A stretch of DNA of 64,000 nucleotides, from assembly GCF_900110735.1 (NCBI RefSeq), contig NZ_FOET01000001.1, forward strand, positions 248,001 through 312,000, read 5' to 3'. Of this stretch, positions 25,891-33,514 are shown one piece after another. The notes under the pieces are model-generated. The model was not told the origin of the DNA and made no database searches. It was given only the letters and a program-made list of their open reading frames with translations. Numbering within the stretch: the stretch's first letter is position 1; every line of letters starts with the position of its first letter. Position numbers and translations under genes: made by a program. The DNA comes from Streptomyces radiopugnans (lineage in GTDB: Bacteria; Actinomycetota; Actinomycetes; Streptomycetales; Streptomycetaceae).

Positions 25891-26098
25891 CAGGTCAGCC
25901 TCTGTCCTCGTCCCACGGCGCTGTCCGTGTGAGGGCACGGCGCGTGGACGGCGACACCTCTCGCGGCATCCGGTGTGTCCACGCTCCCGCGCCACCCGGC
26001 GGGGCGGTGCGACCGGCACGGCGTGCGCGCCGTACCCCACCCGGTCGCACCGGGCTTCCGGGTGGCGGCCTCGACGACACCGAAGAAAGTGGAATGGC

Positions 26099-26833
26099 AT
26101 GAACACGAAGAAGCGAGTGGCCCTTGCGCTCGGCGCGATGGTCGCCCCCCTGCTCGCCGTCAGCCTTCCGGCGGGTACGGCCAACGCCCACGGCTGGGTG
26201 ACCGACCCCGGCAGCCGCCAGGACCAGTGCGCCGAGGGCGTCGTCGACTGCGGCCAGATCTCGTACGAGCCGCAGAGCGTCGAGGGGCCGAAGGGGCTCA
26301 AGAGCTGCAGCGGCGGCAACCAGCAGTTCGCCGAACTCGACGACGACAGCAAGGCCTGGCGGGTCACGCCGGTCGGCTCCTCCCACACCTTCACCTGGAG
26401 CCTGACGGCGCGCCACGCCACCGACACGTGGCAGTACTTCATCGGCGACCGGAAGATCGCCGAGTTCGACGGCAACCGTGCTCAGCCGCCCTCGCAGGTC
26501 AGCCACCAGGTGAACTTCGGCGGCCTCACCGGCCGTCAGAAGGTCCTCGCGGTGTGGAACGTGGCGGACACCGCCAACGCCTTCTACGCCTGCATCGACG
26601 TCAACATCGGCGGCACGGGCGGCGGCGACGGCGGCGGTGACGGCGGCGGCGACGGAGAGCCGGGCGCCTGCGCCTCGCCGAACTGGGGCGCCGGGAACGT
26701 GTACACCGGCGGCAGCACCGTCACCCACGAGGGACACACCTGGCGCGCCAAGTGGTGGACGCAGGGCGAGGAGCCCGGCACCACCGGCGAGTGGGGCGTC
26801 TGGGAGGACCTCGGAGCCTGCGCGGCCGCCTGA
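26099..26833 (+). CDS. Secreted chitin-active lytic polysaccharide monooxygenase, AA10 with CBM5/12
   Basis: A copper enzyme that oxidatively cleaves crystalline chitin outside the cell; 244 residues. The signal peptide is residues 1-30, cleaved at NA-H so that His31 becomes the N-terminal copper ligand (HGWVTDPGSRQ). His106 (TARHATDTW) completes the histidine brace. The catalytic domain runs to about 195. A GGGDGGGDGGGDG linker and a CBM5/12 chitin-binding domain (WGAGNVYTGGSTVTHEGHTWRAKWWTQGEEP) follow. The Shine-Dalgarno region is weak. The preceding DasR-like sites and a strong terminator make this a single regulated unit. Confidence 0.95.
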   Translation: MNTKKRVALALGAMVAPLLAVSLPAGTANAHGWVTDPGSRQDQCAEGVVDCGQISYEPQSVEGPKGLKSCSGGNQQFAELDDDSKAWRVTPVGSSHTFTWSLTARHATDTWQYFIGDRKIAEFDGNRAQPPSQVSHQVNFGGLTGRQKVLAVWNVADTANAFYACIDVNIGGTGGGDGGGDGGGDGEPGACASPNWGAGNVYTGGSTVTHEGHTWRAKWWTQGEEPGTTGEWGVWEDLGACAAA

Positions 26834-26881
26834 CCCGGTGACCGCGTGACCACGTGGTCTTGCGGCCGTGTGACCGCGGCC

Positions 26882-26917
26882 GGGCCGGCGCGCGCCCCTA
26901 CGGGCGCGCGCCGGCCC
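26882..26917. terminator. Strong hairpin terminator
   Basis: A 16-bp perfect stem (GGGCCGGCGCGCGCCC and its complement) with loop CTAC. It lies between the convergent LPMO gene and methyltransferase gene. Confidence 0.85.
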
Positions 26918-26953
26918 TCTCCGTTTTCCGCCGCGTGTGCGCCGCGTGCGCCT

Positions 26954-28117
26954 TCAGCCGATGACGCGGCCGGGGTCGCGCAGCCAGATCTCCTGGCGGC
27001 CGTCGCGGGTGACCGTCAGGCCGAACTCGCCCTGTCGCGGGCAGCCTTCGGCCTCGTACGCGCGCCAGGCGGCCTCCACCCGGTCCCACAGGGAGGCGGG
27101 GCCGTACTGCCAGACCTCGAGCGGGCCGCAGCCGTCCCCGGTCCGGCCGTACCCGGCCGCGGTGGCGGCCGAGCCGTCGCGGCCGGTCAGCCAGACGCGG
27201 CGGACACCGCCGTCCTCGTCGGCGTACGTCATGGTGATGTCCGGCAGCCGGGCGAACGCCCAGGCGCAGAAGCCGGGTTCGGTGATCCGGGCCGGGTCCG
27301 GGCCGGTGGCGGAGCGGCGGCCGGTGGCGGAGTCCACCGGCAGGGAGGGCAGCCGGTCGGCGCGCAGCGGCATGAACCACGCCCGGCCGGTGAACGTCCC
27401 CTGCGCAAGGCCGCCGTCCTGGACGGTCAGGGACACCAGCCCCCCGGACCACACGTCCCGGTGCAGGGGCACGACGATCCGCCCCCCGGGCACGGTCTGC
27501 GCCACCCACGCCCCCGGTACGCGCAGCACCGAGCACGTCGCCAGCACCCGGTCGTACGGCGCGCCGCGCGCCCACCCGGCCGCGCCGTCGCCCCACACCA
27601 CCCGGGGCGCACGTCCGGCCGAGGCCAGCGCCTGCCGCGCCCGTTCGGCCAGGGACGGGTCCACCTCGACGGTCACCACCCGGGCGTCGCCGAGGCGGTG
27701 GACGAGCAGGGCGGCGTTCCAGCCGGTGCCCGTGCCGATCTCCAGCACGCGCTCGCCGCCGTGGCCCACCTCCAGCTCCGCGAGCATCCGCGCGACGAGC
27801 GACGGCATGGAGCTGGAGGAGGTGGCCTCGCCGGGGCCGCCGGCCGTTCCGTCGTCTAGCTGGGTGACCACCGGCTCGTCGGCGTAGGCGAGTTCCCACC
27901 ACGTTCCGGGCTCCCCGGCGCGGTGGACGGGGACGTACCCGCCCGCGCCGTACCGCCAGATCCGCTCCGGCAGGAAGCGGTGGCGCGGCACCGCTTCGAA
28001 GGACGGCCGCCAGTCGGGGGTGAGGGCGCCGGAGGCCGAGAGGCCGTCCAGCAGACGCCTGTGGTGCCCCTGCCACCGCTGCGCCGTGTCCGCCGCCGTA
28101 CCCGTCACCGCGTTCAC
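26954..28117 (-). CDS. Isoaspartyl-type (PIMT-like) methyltransferase of peptide-maturation type
   Basis: A 387-residue class I SAM methyltransferase related to protein-L-isoaspartate O-methyltransferase. The SAM motif is VLEIGTGTGWNAALLVHRLG near 135. It is preceded by the substrate-side TSSSSMPSLVARML and an N-terminal block LTPDWRPSFEAVPRHRFLP. The C-terminal 150 residues are an extra domain. This architecture resembles the methyltransferases of ATP-grasp (graspetide) and FxLD lanthipeptide systems, which methylate Asp and yield aspartimide. The GTG overlaps the stop of a 38-residue peptide gene (GTGA). No ATP-grasp ligase or lanthionine synthase is adjacent. Confidence 0.85.
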   Translation of the reverse strand: MNAVTGTAADTAQRWQGHHRRLLDGLSASGALTPDWRPSFEAVPRHRFLPERIWRYGAGGYVPVHRAGEPGTWWELAYADEPVVTQLDDGTAGGPGEATSSSSMPSLVARMLAELEVGHGGERVLEIGTGTGWNAALLVHRLGDARVVTVEVDPSLAERARQALASAGRAPRVVWGDGAAGWARGAPYDRVLATCSVLRVPGAWVAQTVPGGRIVVPLHRDVWSGGLVSLTVQDGGLAQGTFTGRAWFMPLRADRLPSLPVDSATGRRSATGPDPARITEPGFCAWAFARLPDITMTYADEDGGVRRVWLTGRDGSAATAAGYGRTGDGCGPLEVWQYGPASLWDRVEAAWRAYEAEGCPRQGEFGLTVTRDGRQEIWLRDPGRVIG

Positions 28118-28230
28118 CGCCGCTTGGGCTCGGTGGGGCCGCCGTCGGGGGAGGGCGGCCGGGGCGGCGGGTTCCACGGCCTGATCGGCGCCGGCTTCCC
28201 CGCGTGCTTGCTCCTCGTGCCGTCTGCCAT
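28114..28230 (-). CDS. 38-residue Pro/Arg-rich peptide coupled to the methyltransferase
   Basis: A short gene running from the ATG at 28230 to the TGA overlapping the methyltransferase start. It has a strong Shine-Dalgarno sequence, GGAAGGA, 6 bases upstream. The peptide is basic and Pro-rich (PIRPWNPPPRPPSP), has no Cys, one Trp, and two Asp-Gly pairs (residues 3-4 and about 29-30, in SPDGG). Asp-Gly is the bond most prone to aspartimide and isoaspartate formation, which is the chemistry of the partner enzyme. It may be the methyltransferase substrate, a leader/recognition peptide, or merely a translational coupler. No homologue is known to me. Confidence 0.55.
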   Translation of the reverse strand: MADGTRSKHAGKPAPIRPWNPPPRPPSPDGGPTEPKRR

Positions 28231-28559
28231 GCGCGGTCCTTCCGTTCGTCGTGAGTGCGTGACGGAGGGAGACGCTAGAGATCACCCGGCGTGCCGGGAA
28301 GGTGACCGCGGTCAGCGGTCCGGGAGTTGGGTGACGGTTTCCCGGGGCCCGTCCCGGCGCATTCCACCTGCGGGTTCGTGAGGTGTGCAGCACGGCTGCC
28401 GAGCCGGTTCCCCTACCGGACGGCCAACGCGGCACGTCGCGCTGTGCGTAGAGCCGAACGCGATCGGCGACACGGCACGCGGAAAGGCGCCGCGCCCATG
28501 TACGACCTCCCCGCCGCCCCGCCCGCCGGTGCGGGGCGGCGGGGGTGAGCCGGAAGCGG
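28231..28559. other. Gene-free stretch between xylanase terminator and peptide gene
   Basis: About 330 bases, presumably with the promoter of the peptide-methyltransferase unit. A short hairpin GCCGCCCCG...CGGGGCGGC lies near 28512-28540. No credible gene seen. Confidence 0.35.
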
Positions 28560-28601
28560 CCGGGCCCGCCACCGCCCGGAGAGGGGCGGTGGCGGGCCCG
28601 G
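28560..28601 (-). terminator. Strong hairpin terminator after the xylanase gene
   Basis: An 18-bp perfect stem, CCGGGCCCGCCACCGCCC (28560-28577) with its complement at 28584-28601, and loop GGAGAG. It lies 68 bases beyond the xylanase stop. Confidence 0.85.
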
Positions 28602-28668
28602 CGGGGGATCCTCAGGCCGCCCACCGCATGCGGTCGGCGGCGGGCGGACGTCCGGCGGCCGGACGCGC

Positions 28669-29832
28669 TCAGCGGCGCTTCCAGCTCTCCTTCCACTGCT
28701 CCCACTTGGCGTCCTTCAGAGAGGACCGCAGGGCGTAGAAGGCGGGCTTGCGCTCGAAGTCCTCGGTCATGACCGTCGCCGAGCCCTCGCCCTGGAAGAA
28801 CACCGGCACCCAGGAGTACTTGTCGGTGAAGCCCCAGATGGTGAAGGAGTTGCACTCCTCGACCGCCAGGCACGCCTCCAGCACCCGCTGGTACCAGTCG
28901 GCCTGCTGCTTCTGCTGCTCGGCGGTGGGCACGCCGCTCTCCGGCAGGTCCATGCGGATGTCCAGCTCGGTGACGGCCGTCTCCAGGCCGAGGTCGTCGA
29001 ACCGCTGCAGGTTCTGCTGGAGGTCGCCCGGGAAGCCGTAGCGCATGCTCAGGTGCGCCTGCACGGAGAAGCCGTGCACGGGCACGCCCTGCGCGAGCAG
29101 CTCCTGGCTGAGCTCGTAGTAGGCGTCGCTCTTGGCGTTGTCGCTCTCCACGTTGTAGTCGTTGAAGAACAGCCTCGCCTCCGGGTCGGCCTCGTGGGCC
29201 CAGCGGAAGGCGTCGGCGATGATCTCCGGTCCGAGCTCGCGGATCCAGATGTTGTCCCGGGTGCGCAGGTTGCCCTGGTCGTCGAAGATCTCGTTGGCCA
29301 CGTCCCACTGCTGGATCTTGCCGGCGTAGCGGCCGACGACGGTGGTGATGTGCTCGCGCAGGATCTCGCGCAGCTCCTCCTTGGAGAAGTCGCCCTGCTC
29401 CAGCCACTCGGGGTTCTGGCTGTGCCACAGGAGCGTGTGGCCGCGCACGACCTGCCGGTGGCGCTCGGCGAACTCGACGATGGCGTCGGCCGCCCCGAAG
29501 TTGTAGGTGTCCCGCTCGGGGTGGATGAACTCCCACTTCATCTGGTTCTCGGGGGAGACCGAGTTGAACTGCTGCCCCAGGATCTTCCGGTACTTCCGGT
29601 CGTGGGTGAACGGGTCCGGGTAGTCCTGCTCGAGGTGGTGGCCGCCACCCGCCACGGCGGTGCCCACGTAGAACCCCTTGGGAGCGGCCTCGCGAAGCCG
29701 GTCGAACTTGGCGTTGGAGTGGGGCGCGGCCTGCTGGTCTGCGGGCGGGGCGGCCGTGGCCGAGGTCACCACCAGGGGCAGGGACAGTGCGGCCGCGGTG
29801 AGTGCGGCGGTGGCGATGCGGATGGGTCTCAT
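28669..29832 (-). CDS. Secreted endo-1,4-beta-xylanase, GH10
   Basis: A 387-residue extracellular enzyme hydrolysing the xylan backbone. The signal peptide is IRIATAALTAAALSLPLVVTSATA. A single GH10 barrel follows with HTLLWHSQNPEW, acid/base Glu181 in WDVANEIFDD, and nucleophile Glu289 in VTELDIRM, then TIWGFTDKYSWVP. No carbohydrate-binding module is attached, unlike many Streptomyces GH10 enzymes. The ATG at 29832 follows GGGAG by 7 bases. Tandem GAAA-type repeats just upstream are likely repressor sites. The unit is monocistronic, ending in a strong terminator. Confidence 0.95.
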   Translation of the reverse strand: MRPIRIATAALTAAALSLPLVVTSATAAPPADQQAAPHSNAKFDRLREAAPKGFYVGTAVAGGGHHLEQDYPDPFTHDRKYRKILGQQFNSVSPENQMKWEFIHPERDTYNFGAADAIVEFAERHRQVVRGHTLLWHSQNPEWLEQGDFSKEELREILREHITTVVGRYAGKIQQWDVANEIFDDQGNLRTRDNIWIRELGPEIIADAFRWAHEADPEARLFFNDYNVESDNAKSDAYYELSQELLAQGVPVHGFSVQAHLSMRYGFPGDLQQNLQRFDDLGLETAVTELDIRMDLPESGVPTAEQQKQQADWYQRVLEACLAVEECNSFTIWGFTDKYSWVPVFFQGEGSATVMTEDFERKPAFYALRSSLKDAKWEQWKESWKRR

Positions 29833-29863
29833 CGGAGGGCTCCCATTTTCGGTCGACCTTTTC

Positions 29864-29885
29864 AAAGTTTCCGGAAAGTTTCCGG
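29864..29885 (-). promoter_or_regulatory. Tandem operator upstream of the xylanase gene
   Basis: Two head-to-tail copies of the 11-bp unit AAAGTTTCCGG (29864-29874 and 29875-29885). The junction forms the perfect palindrome CGGAAA-G-TTTCCG (29872-29884). GAAAnTTTC-type elements are known at Streptomyces xylanase promoters, and ROK-type repressors such as CsnR use similar sites. The 11-bp period puts both copies on the same helix face. Confidence 0.6.
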
Positions 29886-30047
29886 ACACTTGGTTCAGGG
29901 ACGCTAAGGGCCGTTCGGTCGGGGCGTCAATACCCGTGCACCGCCGTGTTGGCCGCCGCCGTCCCGCGCACCGGTGTGCCGGGTGGGACGCAAGGGGGTG
30001 CGGACGCGGGGGGCGCGGGGACGCATGGCGCGTGGCAGACTCGGCGC

Positions 30048-30755
30048 ATGATCGTCGAACGCGCGTACGCACACGTGGAGTCGTACGACGACGGGGAATG
30101 GCCCTGGTCCCTCCCCTGCGTACGGATGCTCCTCACGGACGGGCTGCGCTTCACCGCGCCGGTGACGTTCCTGGTGGGCGAGAACGGTTCGGGGAAGTCC
30201 ACGCTGGTCGAGGCCCTGGCGGAGGGCTTCGGCCTGGACCCCTGGGGCGGCTCGCACGACTGGCGCTACGCGAGCCCGCGCGCCAAGTCGGAGCTGGGGG
30301 AGCGGATCCGGTTCGACGCGGCGCCGCGCGGGCGGCGCATGCTCGGAAGCTGGTCCGCCCGCACCGGGTTCTTCCTGCGGGCGGAGACGGCGCTGGACGC
30401 GCTGGAACGGGAGGGGTTCGCGCCGGATTCGGTCAGCCACGGCGAGGGCTTCCTCGCCGCGTTCCGGGGGAAGTTCCTGAGACCCGGGCTGTATGTGATG
30501 GACGAGCCGGAGGCGGCGCTGTCGTTCGCGTCCTGCCTGGAACTGATCGGCCACATCGACCGGTTGGCGAGGAGCGGCGGCCAGGTCGTCTGCGCCACCC
30601 ACTCACCGCTGCTGACCGCACTGCCGGGCGCGGACGTCATCGAGGTCGGCGACCACGGCCTGCGCCGGACGACCTGGGGCGAACTCGCCCTGGTCGACCA
30701 CTGGCGCCGCTACCTGGCCGACCCCGGGGCCTACCTGCGGCACGTCCTGGACTGA
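30048..30755 (+). CDS. AAA-family ATPase, SMC/RecF-like
   Basis: A 235-residue soluble ATPase with Walker A FLVGENGSGKSTLVEALA, an ABC-type signature-like region around VSHGEGFLAAF, Walker B LYVMDEPEAALSF and the switch His in VVCATHSPLL. This is the compact AAA_21-type protein often called a predicted ATPase, with no coiled-coil arms and no nuclease partner next to it. CAGACT followed by six bases before the ATG suggests a leaderless transcript. Role unknown. Confidence 0.85.
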   Translation: MIVERAYAHVESYDDGEWPWSLPCVRMLLTDGLRFTAPVTFLVGENGSGKSTLVEALAEGFGLDPWGGSHDWRYASPRAKSELGERIRFDAAPRGRRMLGSWSARTGFFLRAETALDALEREGFAPDSVSHGEGFLAAFRGKFLRPGLYVMDEPEAALSFASCLELIGHIDRLARSGGQVVCATHSPLLTALPGADVIEVGDHGLRRTTWGELALVDHWRRYLADPGAYLRHVLD

Positions 30756-30824
30756 GGACCGCCCCCCCGGGCGCTCCCCTGGCGCTCTCCGCGGCGGGCC
30801 GGCACGCCCGGTGGGCGGCCGTGC

Positions 30825-31058
30825 CTAGTGGGCGACCATCCCGTGCTCGGGCCAGGTGCCGGAGGTGCGGTGGGTGCGGGCGATCCTGCGGACCGTGGCG
30901 AGGAAGCCGAAGGTCTCCCTGCCGTCGTCCGGTTCGGCCCCGTAGGTCGCCTTGTCCAGGGTCATGGCCCGGTCCATCTCCTCGGGGTGCCCGCCGAACG
31001 CGTAGCGCACGGTGGAGGCGTCCTCGGAGAGCTTGCGGTAGTAGACGAGTATCGCCAT
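30825..31058 (-). CDS. Small conserved hypothetical protein
   Basis: A 77-residue protein beginning MAILVYYRKLSEDASTVRYAFGGHPEEMDRAMTLDK, with a conserved-looking YAFGGHPEEMDR block and a basic C-terminal half (TVRRIARTHR). It is soluble, with no signal or membrane segment. The ATG at 31058 is preceded by GGGAGGA at 9 bases. Similar small proteins are widespread in Streptomyces without assigned function. It is divergent from the SMI1/KNR4 gene. Confidence 0.75.
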   Translation of the reverse strand: MAILVYYRKLSEDASTVRYAFGGHPEEMDRAMTLDKATYGAEPDDGRETFGFLATVRRIARTHRTSGTWPEHGMVAH

Positions 31059-31187
31059 CGGCGCCGTTCCTCCCGAGCTTCCCCCGGCATCCTGGCCCAC
31101 CGCCGGGTCCGGCACAACGCCCTTTCCACCCGCCCCGCCCGCCCCGGGCCGCGCGGCTGTCGGTGTGACATGCGAACATGCCACGCC

Positions 31188-31877
31188 ATGGATCTGTCCT
31201 CGCTCATCGCACGGCTCACGCTCCCGCCGTCGACGGACTCCGGCCGGCCCGCCGTGCCCGCGCCCGTCCCCGTCGACTGGGACGCGGTCGAGAGCTGGCT
31301 GGGGCTGGGGCTGCCCGCCGACTACAGGGCGCTGGTCTCCGCCCTCGGGCCGCTGGACGTCGGCGAGCACCTGTGGCTGCACACTCCGTGTGTGCGGGAG
31401 GGCGGATACGACTACGGGGACTGGCTGTGGGAGACGCACCGGGAGTGCCGCATCTCCTCCCGCCGGGCCATGCGGCGGGAACCGCCGCCGTTCCACCCCG
31501 AGCCCGGCGGGCTGCTCGCCTGGGGCGAGACGAGGGGGAGCGCCCGGCTGCTCTGGGACACCGGGGCGTCCGGTGACCCCGACCGGTGGCCGGTCGTCGT
31601 GTTCGACGCGGAGGCCGCCCGGCGCGGGAGCGATCCGTGGCACGACTGCGGGACGACGCTGACGCAGACCCTGGCGGTCCTGCTGACCACCGGGATCCGG
31701 ATGCCCGGCGGCAGGGCGCTCGGACCGCTGCCGCCCACCGCGCGCCGTACCGCCTTCCTGGTCGGCGCCCGCCCCTGGAGGCCGCCCGCGCCTGCGCCCG
31801 AGCCGGTGCCGGAGAGGGCGCCCGGGGAGCGGTACGCCGCGCCGCGCCCACCGGGGCCGGAGGACCGCGGGCACTGA
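31188..31877 (+). CDS. SMI1/KNR4 family protein
   Basis: A 229-residue protein with the SMI1/KNR4 (SUKH) fold: VDWDAVESWLGLGLPADYRALVSALGPLDVGEHLWLHTP, then LAWGETRGSARLLWDT and WPVVVFDAE. SUKH proteins are often immunity factors of polymorphic toxin systems, but no toxin gene is adjacent. Many Streptomyces copies stand alone. The C-terminus (about 190-229) is a Pro/Arg/Glu-rich tail. Confidence 0.82.
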   Translation: MDLSSLIARLTLPPSTDSGRPAVPAPVPVDWDAVESWLGLGLPADYRALVSALGPLDVGEHLWLHTPCVREGGYDYGDWLWETHRECRISSRRAMRREPPPFHPEPGGLLAWGETRGSARLLWDTGASGDPDRWPVVVFDAEAARRGSDPWHDCGTTLTQTLAVLLTTGIRMPGGRALGPLPPTARRTAFLVGARPWRPPAPAPEPVPERAPGERYAAPRPPGPEDRGH

Positions 31878-32072
31878 CGCGGCCCTGTCCAACCCGGCCC
31901 TGTCCAACCCGGTCCTGCCCGGCCCGTAACGCCGCCGCGGGGCCCGCGCCTCGGCGCCCGCCGTCGGGCGTCACCGCCCGTGAGCTCCGCATCACCGTCA
32001 TGGCCTGCGGGTTCACGGGTATCCGGGCTGCGGTGCCGCCCGGTACGGCGACGCGGCGGGAAGGACTGTGCG

Positions 32073-33395
32073 GTGACGATCGGTGACGGCGTGTTCACAT
32101 GGCTGGGGGTGGCGGCGCTGGGCGCCGCCGTGCTGCCGCGCGTGGTGGCCGGGCGGCGGCCGCTGTCGCTGCCCCTGGTCTTCCTGCTCTGCGGCATCGG
32201 CGTGTACCTGCTGCCGCTGCCGCTGCCCACCGTCGACCCGGTGGACGACCGGCTGCTGGTGGAGCACGCCACCGAGATCTGCGTGATCGTCTCGCTGATG
32301 GGCGCCGGTCTGGCCCTCGACCGGCCCGTCGGCCTGCGCCGCTGGGCCGCGACCTGGCGGCTGCTGGGCGTGACGATGCCGCTGACCGTGGTGTGCACCG
32401 CCGGCGTGGCGTGGTGGCTGCTGGACTGGCCGCCGGCCGCCGCGCTGCTGCTGGCCGCCGTCCTGGCGCCGACCGATCCGGTACTGGCCTCGGAGGTGCA
32501 GGTGGGCGAGCCCACCGAGGAGGAGCACGACGAGGACGAGGTGCGGTTCGCCCTCACCAGCGAGGCCGGCCTGAACGACGGGCTCGCCTTCCCCCTGACG
32601 TACGCGGCCGTGGCGCTGGCCGCCGCCGCGGGCGCCGGATGGTCGGCCGACTGGGTCGGTTCGTGGGCGGTGGAGGACCTCGCGTACAAGTGCGTGGTCG
32701 GCGTGCTGGGCGGGCTGCTGGTCGGCCGGCTGCTCGGCTGGCTGTTCTTCCGCGCGCGCTCGAAGGTGCTGCGCCTGTCCCACCACCGGGAGGGCTTCGT
32801 AGCCCTGGGAGCCACATTCCTGTCCTACGGGGTGACCGAGCTGGCCGGCGGCTACGGCTTCCTCGCGGTGTTCACCACCGCCTGCGCGATCCGGGCGGCC
32901 GAGCGCGCGCACGGCTACCACAGGGTCCTGCACGACTTCGTGGAGCAGATCGAGCGGCTGCTCACCGTGGGGCTGCTCTTCCTGCTGGGTGCCTTCGTCG
33001 CACTGGGCGGCCTCGCCCCGCTGACCTGGCGGGGCGCCCTCGTCGCGCTGGCGGTGCTGCTGGTGGTCCGGCCGCTGGCGGGGTGGGCGGGCCTGCTGGG
33101 CGGCGGTATGGAGCGCCGGGAGCGCTGGGTGGTCGCGGGCTTCGGCATCCGGGGGATCGGCTCGCTGTACTACCTCGCCTACGGGCTGGGGCAGACGGAC
33201 TTCCCGGTACCGGCGGAGGAGCTGTGGGCCGTGGTGACGTTCACCGTACTGGCCTCGGTGGTGCTGCACGGCGTCACGGCGGGCCCGGTGATCGACCGGC
33301 TCGACCGGCTGCGGGGCTCCGCGGGGACCGCGTCCGGCTCCGAGGAGGAACGGCGGCGCGAGGACGGGCCCTTCCCCGGCCGGTCCGCCGCATGA
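32073..33395 (+). CDS. Cation:proton antiporter (CPA1, NhaP-like)
   Basis: A 440-residue integral membrane protein of about twelve helices, expected to exchange Na+ or K+ for H+ across the plasma membrane. The family core is present: SLMGAGLALDRPVG, LAAVLAPTDPVLASEVQVG with the conserved Asp, LTSEAGLNDGLAFPLTY carrying the ND pair of the ion site, and GIRGIGSLYYLAY near the C-terminus. The GTG at 32073 follows GGGAAGGA by about 7 bases. It has no regulatory TrkA domain. It is convergent with the metallophosphoesterase gene. Confidence 0.92.
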   Translation: MTIGDGVFTWLGVAALGAAVLPRVVAGRRPLSLPLVFLLCGIGVYLLPLPLPTVDPVDDRLLVEHATEICVIVSLMGAGLALDRPVGLRRWAATWRLLGVTMPLTVVCTAGVAWWLLDWPPAAALLLAAVLAPTDPVLASEVQVGEPTEEEHDEDEVRFALTSEAGLNDGLAFPLTYAAVALAAAAGAGWSADWVGSWAVEDLAYKCVVGVLGGLLVGRLLGWLFFRARSKVLRLSHHREGFVALGATFLSYGVTELAGGYGFLAVFTTACAIRAAERAHGYHRVLHDFVEQIERLLTVGLLFLLGAFVALGGLAPLTWRGALVALAVLLVVRPLAGWAGLLGGGMERRERWVVAGFGIRGIGSLYYLAYGLGQTDFPVPAEELWAVVTFTVLASVVLHGVTAGPVIDRLDRLRGSAGTASGSEEERRREDGPFPGRSAA

Positions 33396-33514
33396 CGGGC
33401 CGCATGACGGGCCGGACGGCGGTTCGGCCGACGGTTCGGCCGGCGCGGAACAGGGGTCCTCCTCCGCGTCGGCCGCCGCACTTCCCGCCCCCGGCGGTGC
33501 CCCCGCCATCCCCC

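Noticed and set aside
28500..28548. 16-residue frame MYDLPAAPPAGAGRRG near the xylanase terminator
   Set aside because: It is embedded in a hairpin, has no Shine-Dalgarno sequence and no partner gene.
31188..31877. SMI1/KNR4 protein as immunity gene of a polymorphic toxin locus
   Set aside because: No toxin, secretion or repeat-rich gene is adjacent; only the fold is shared.
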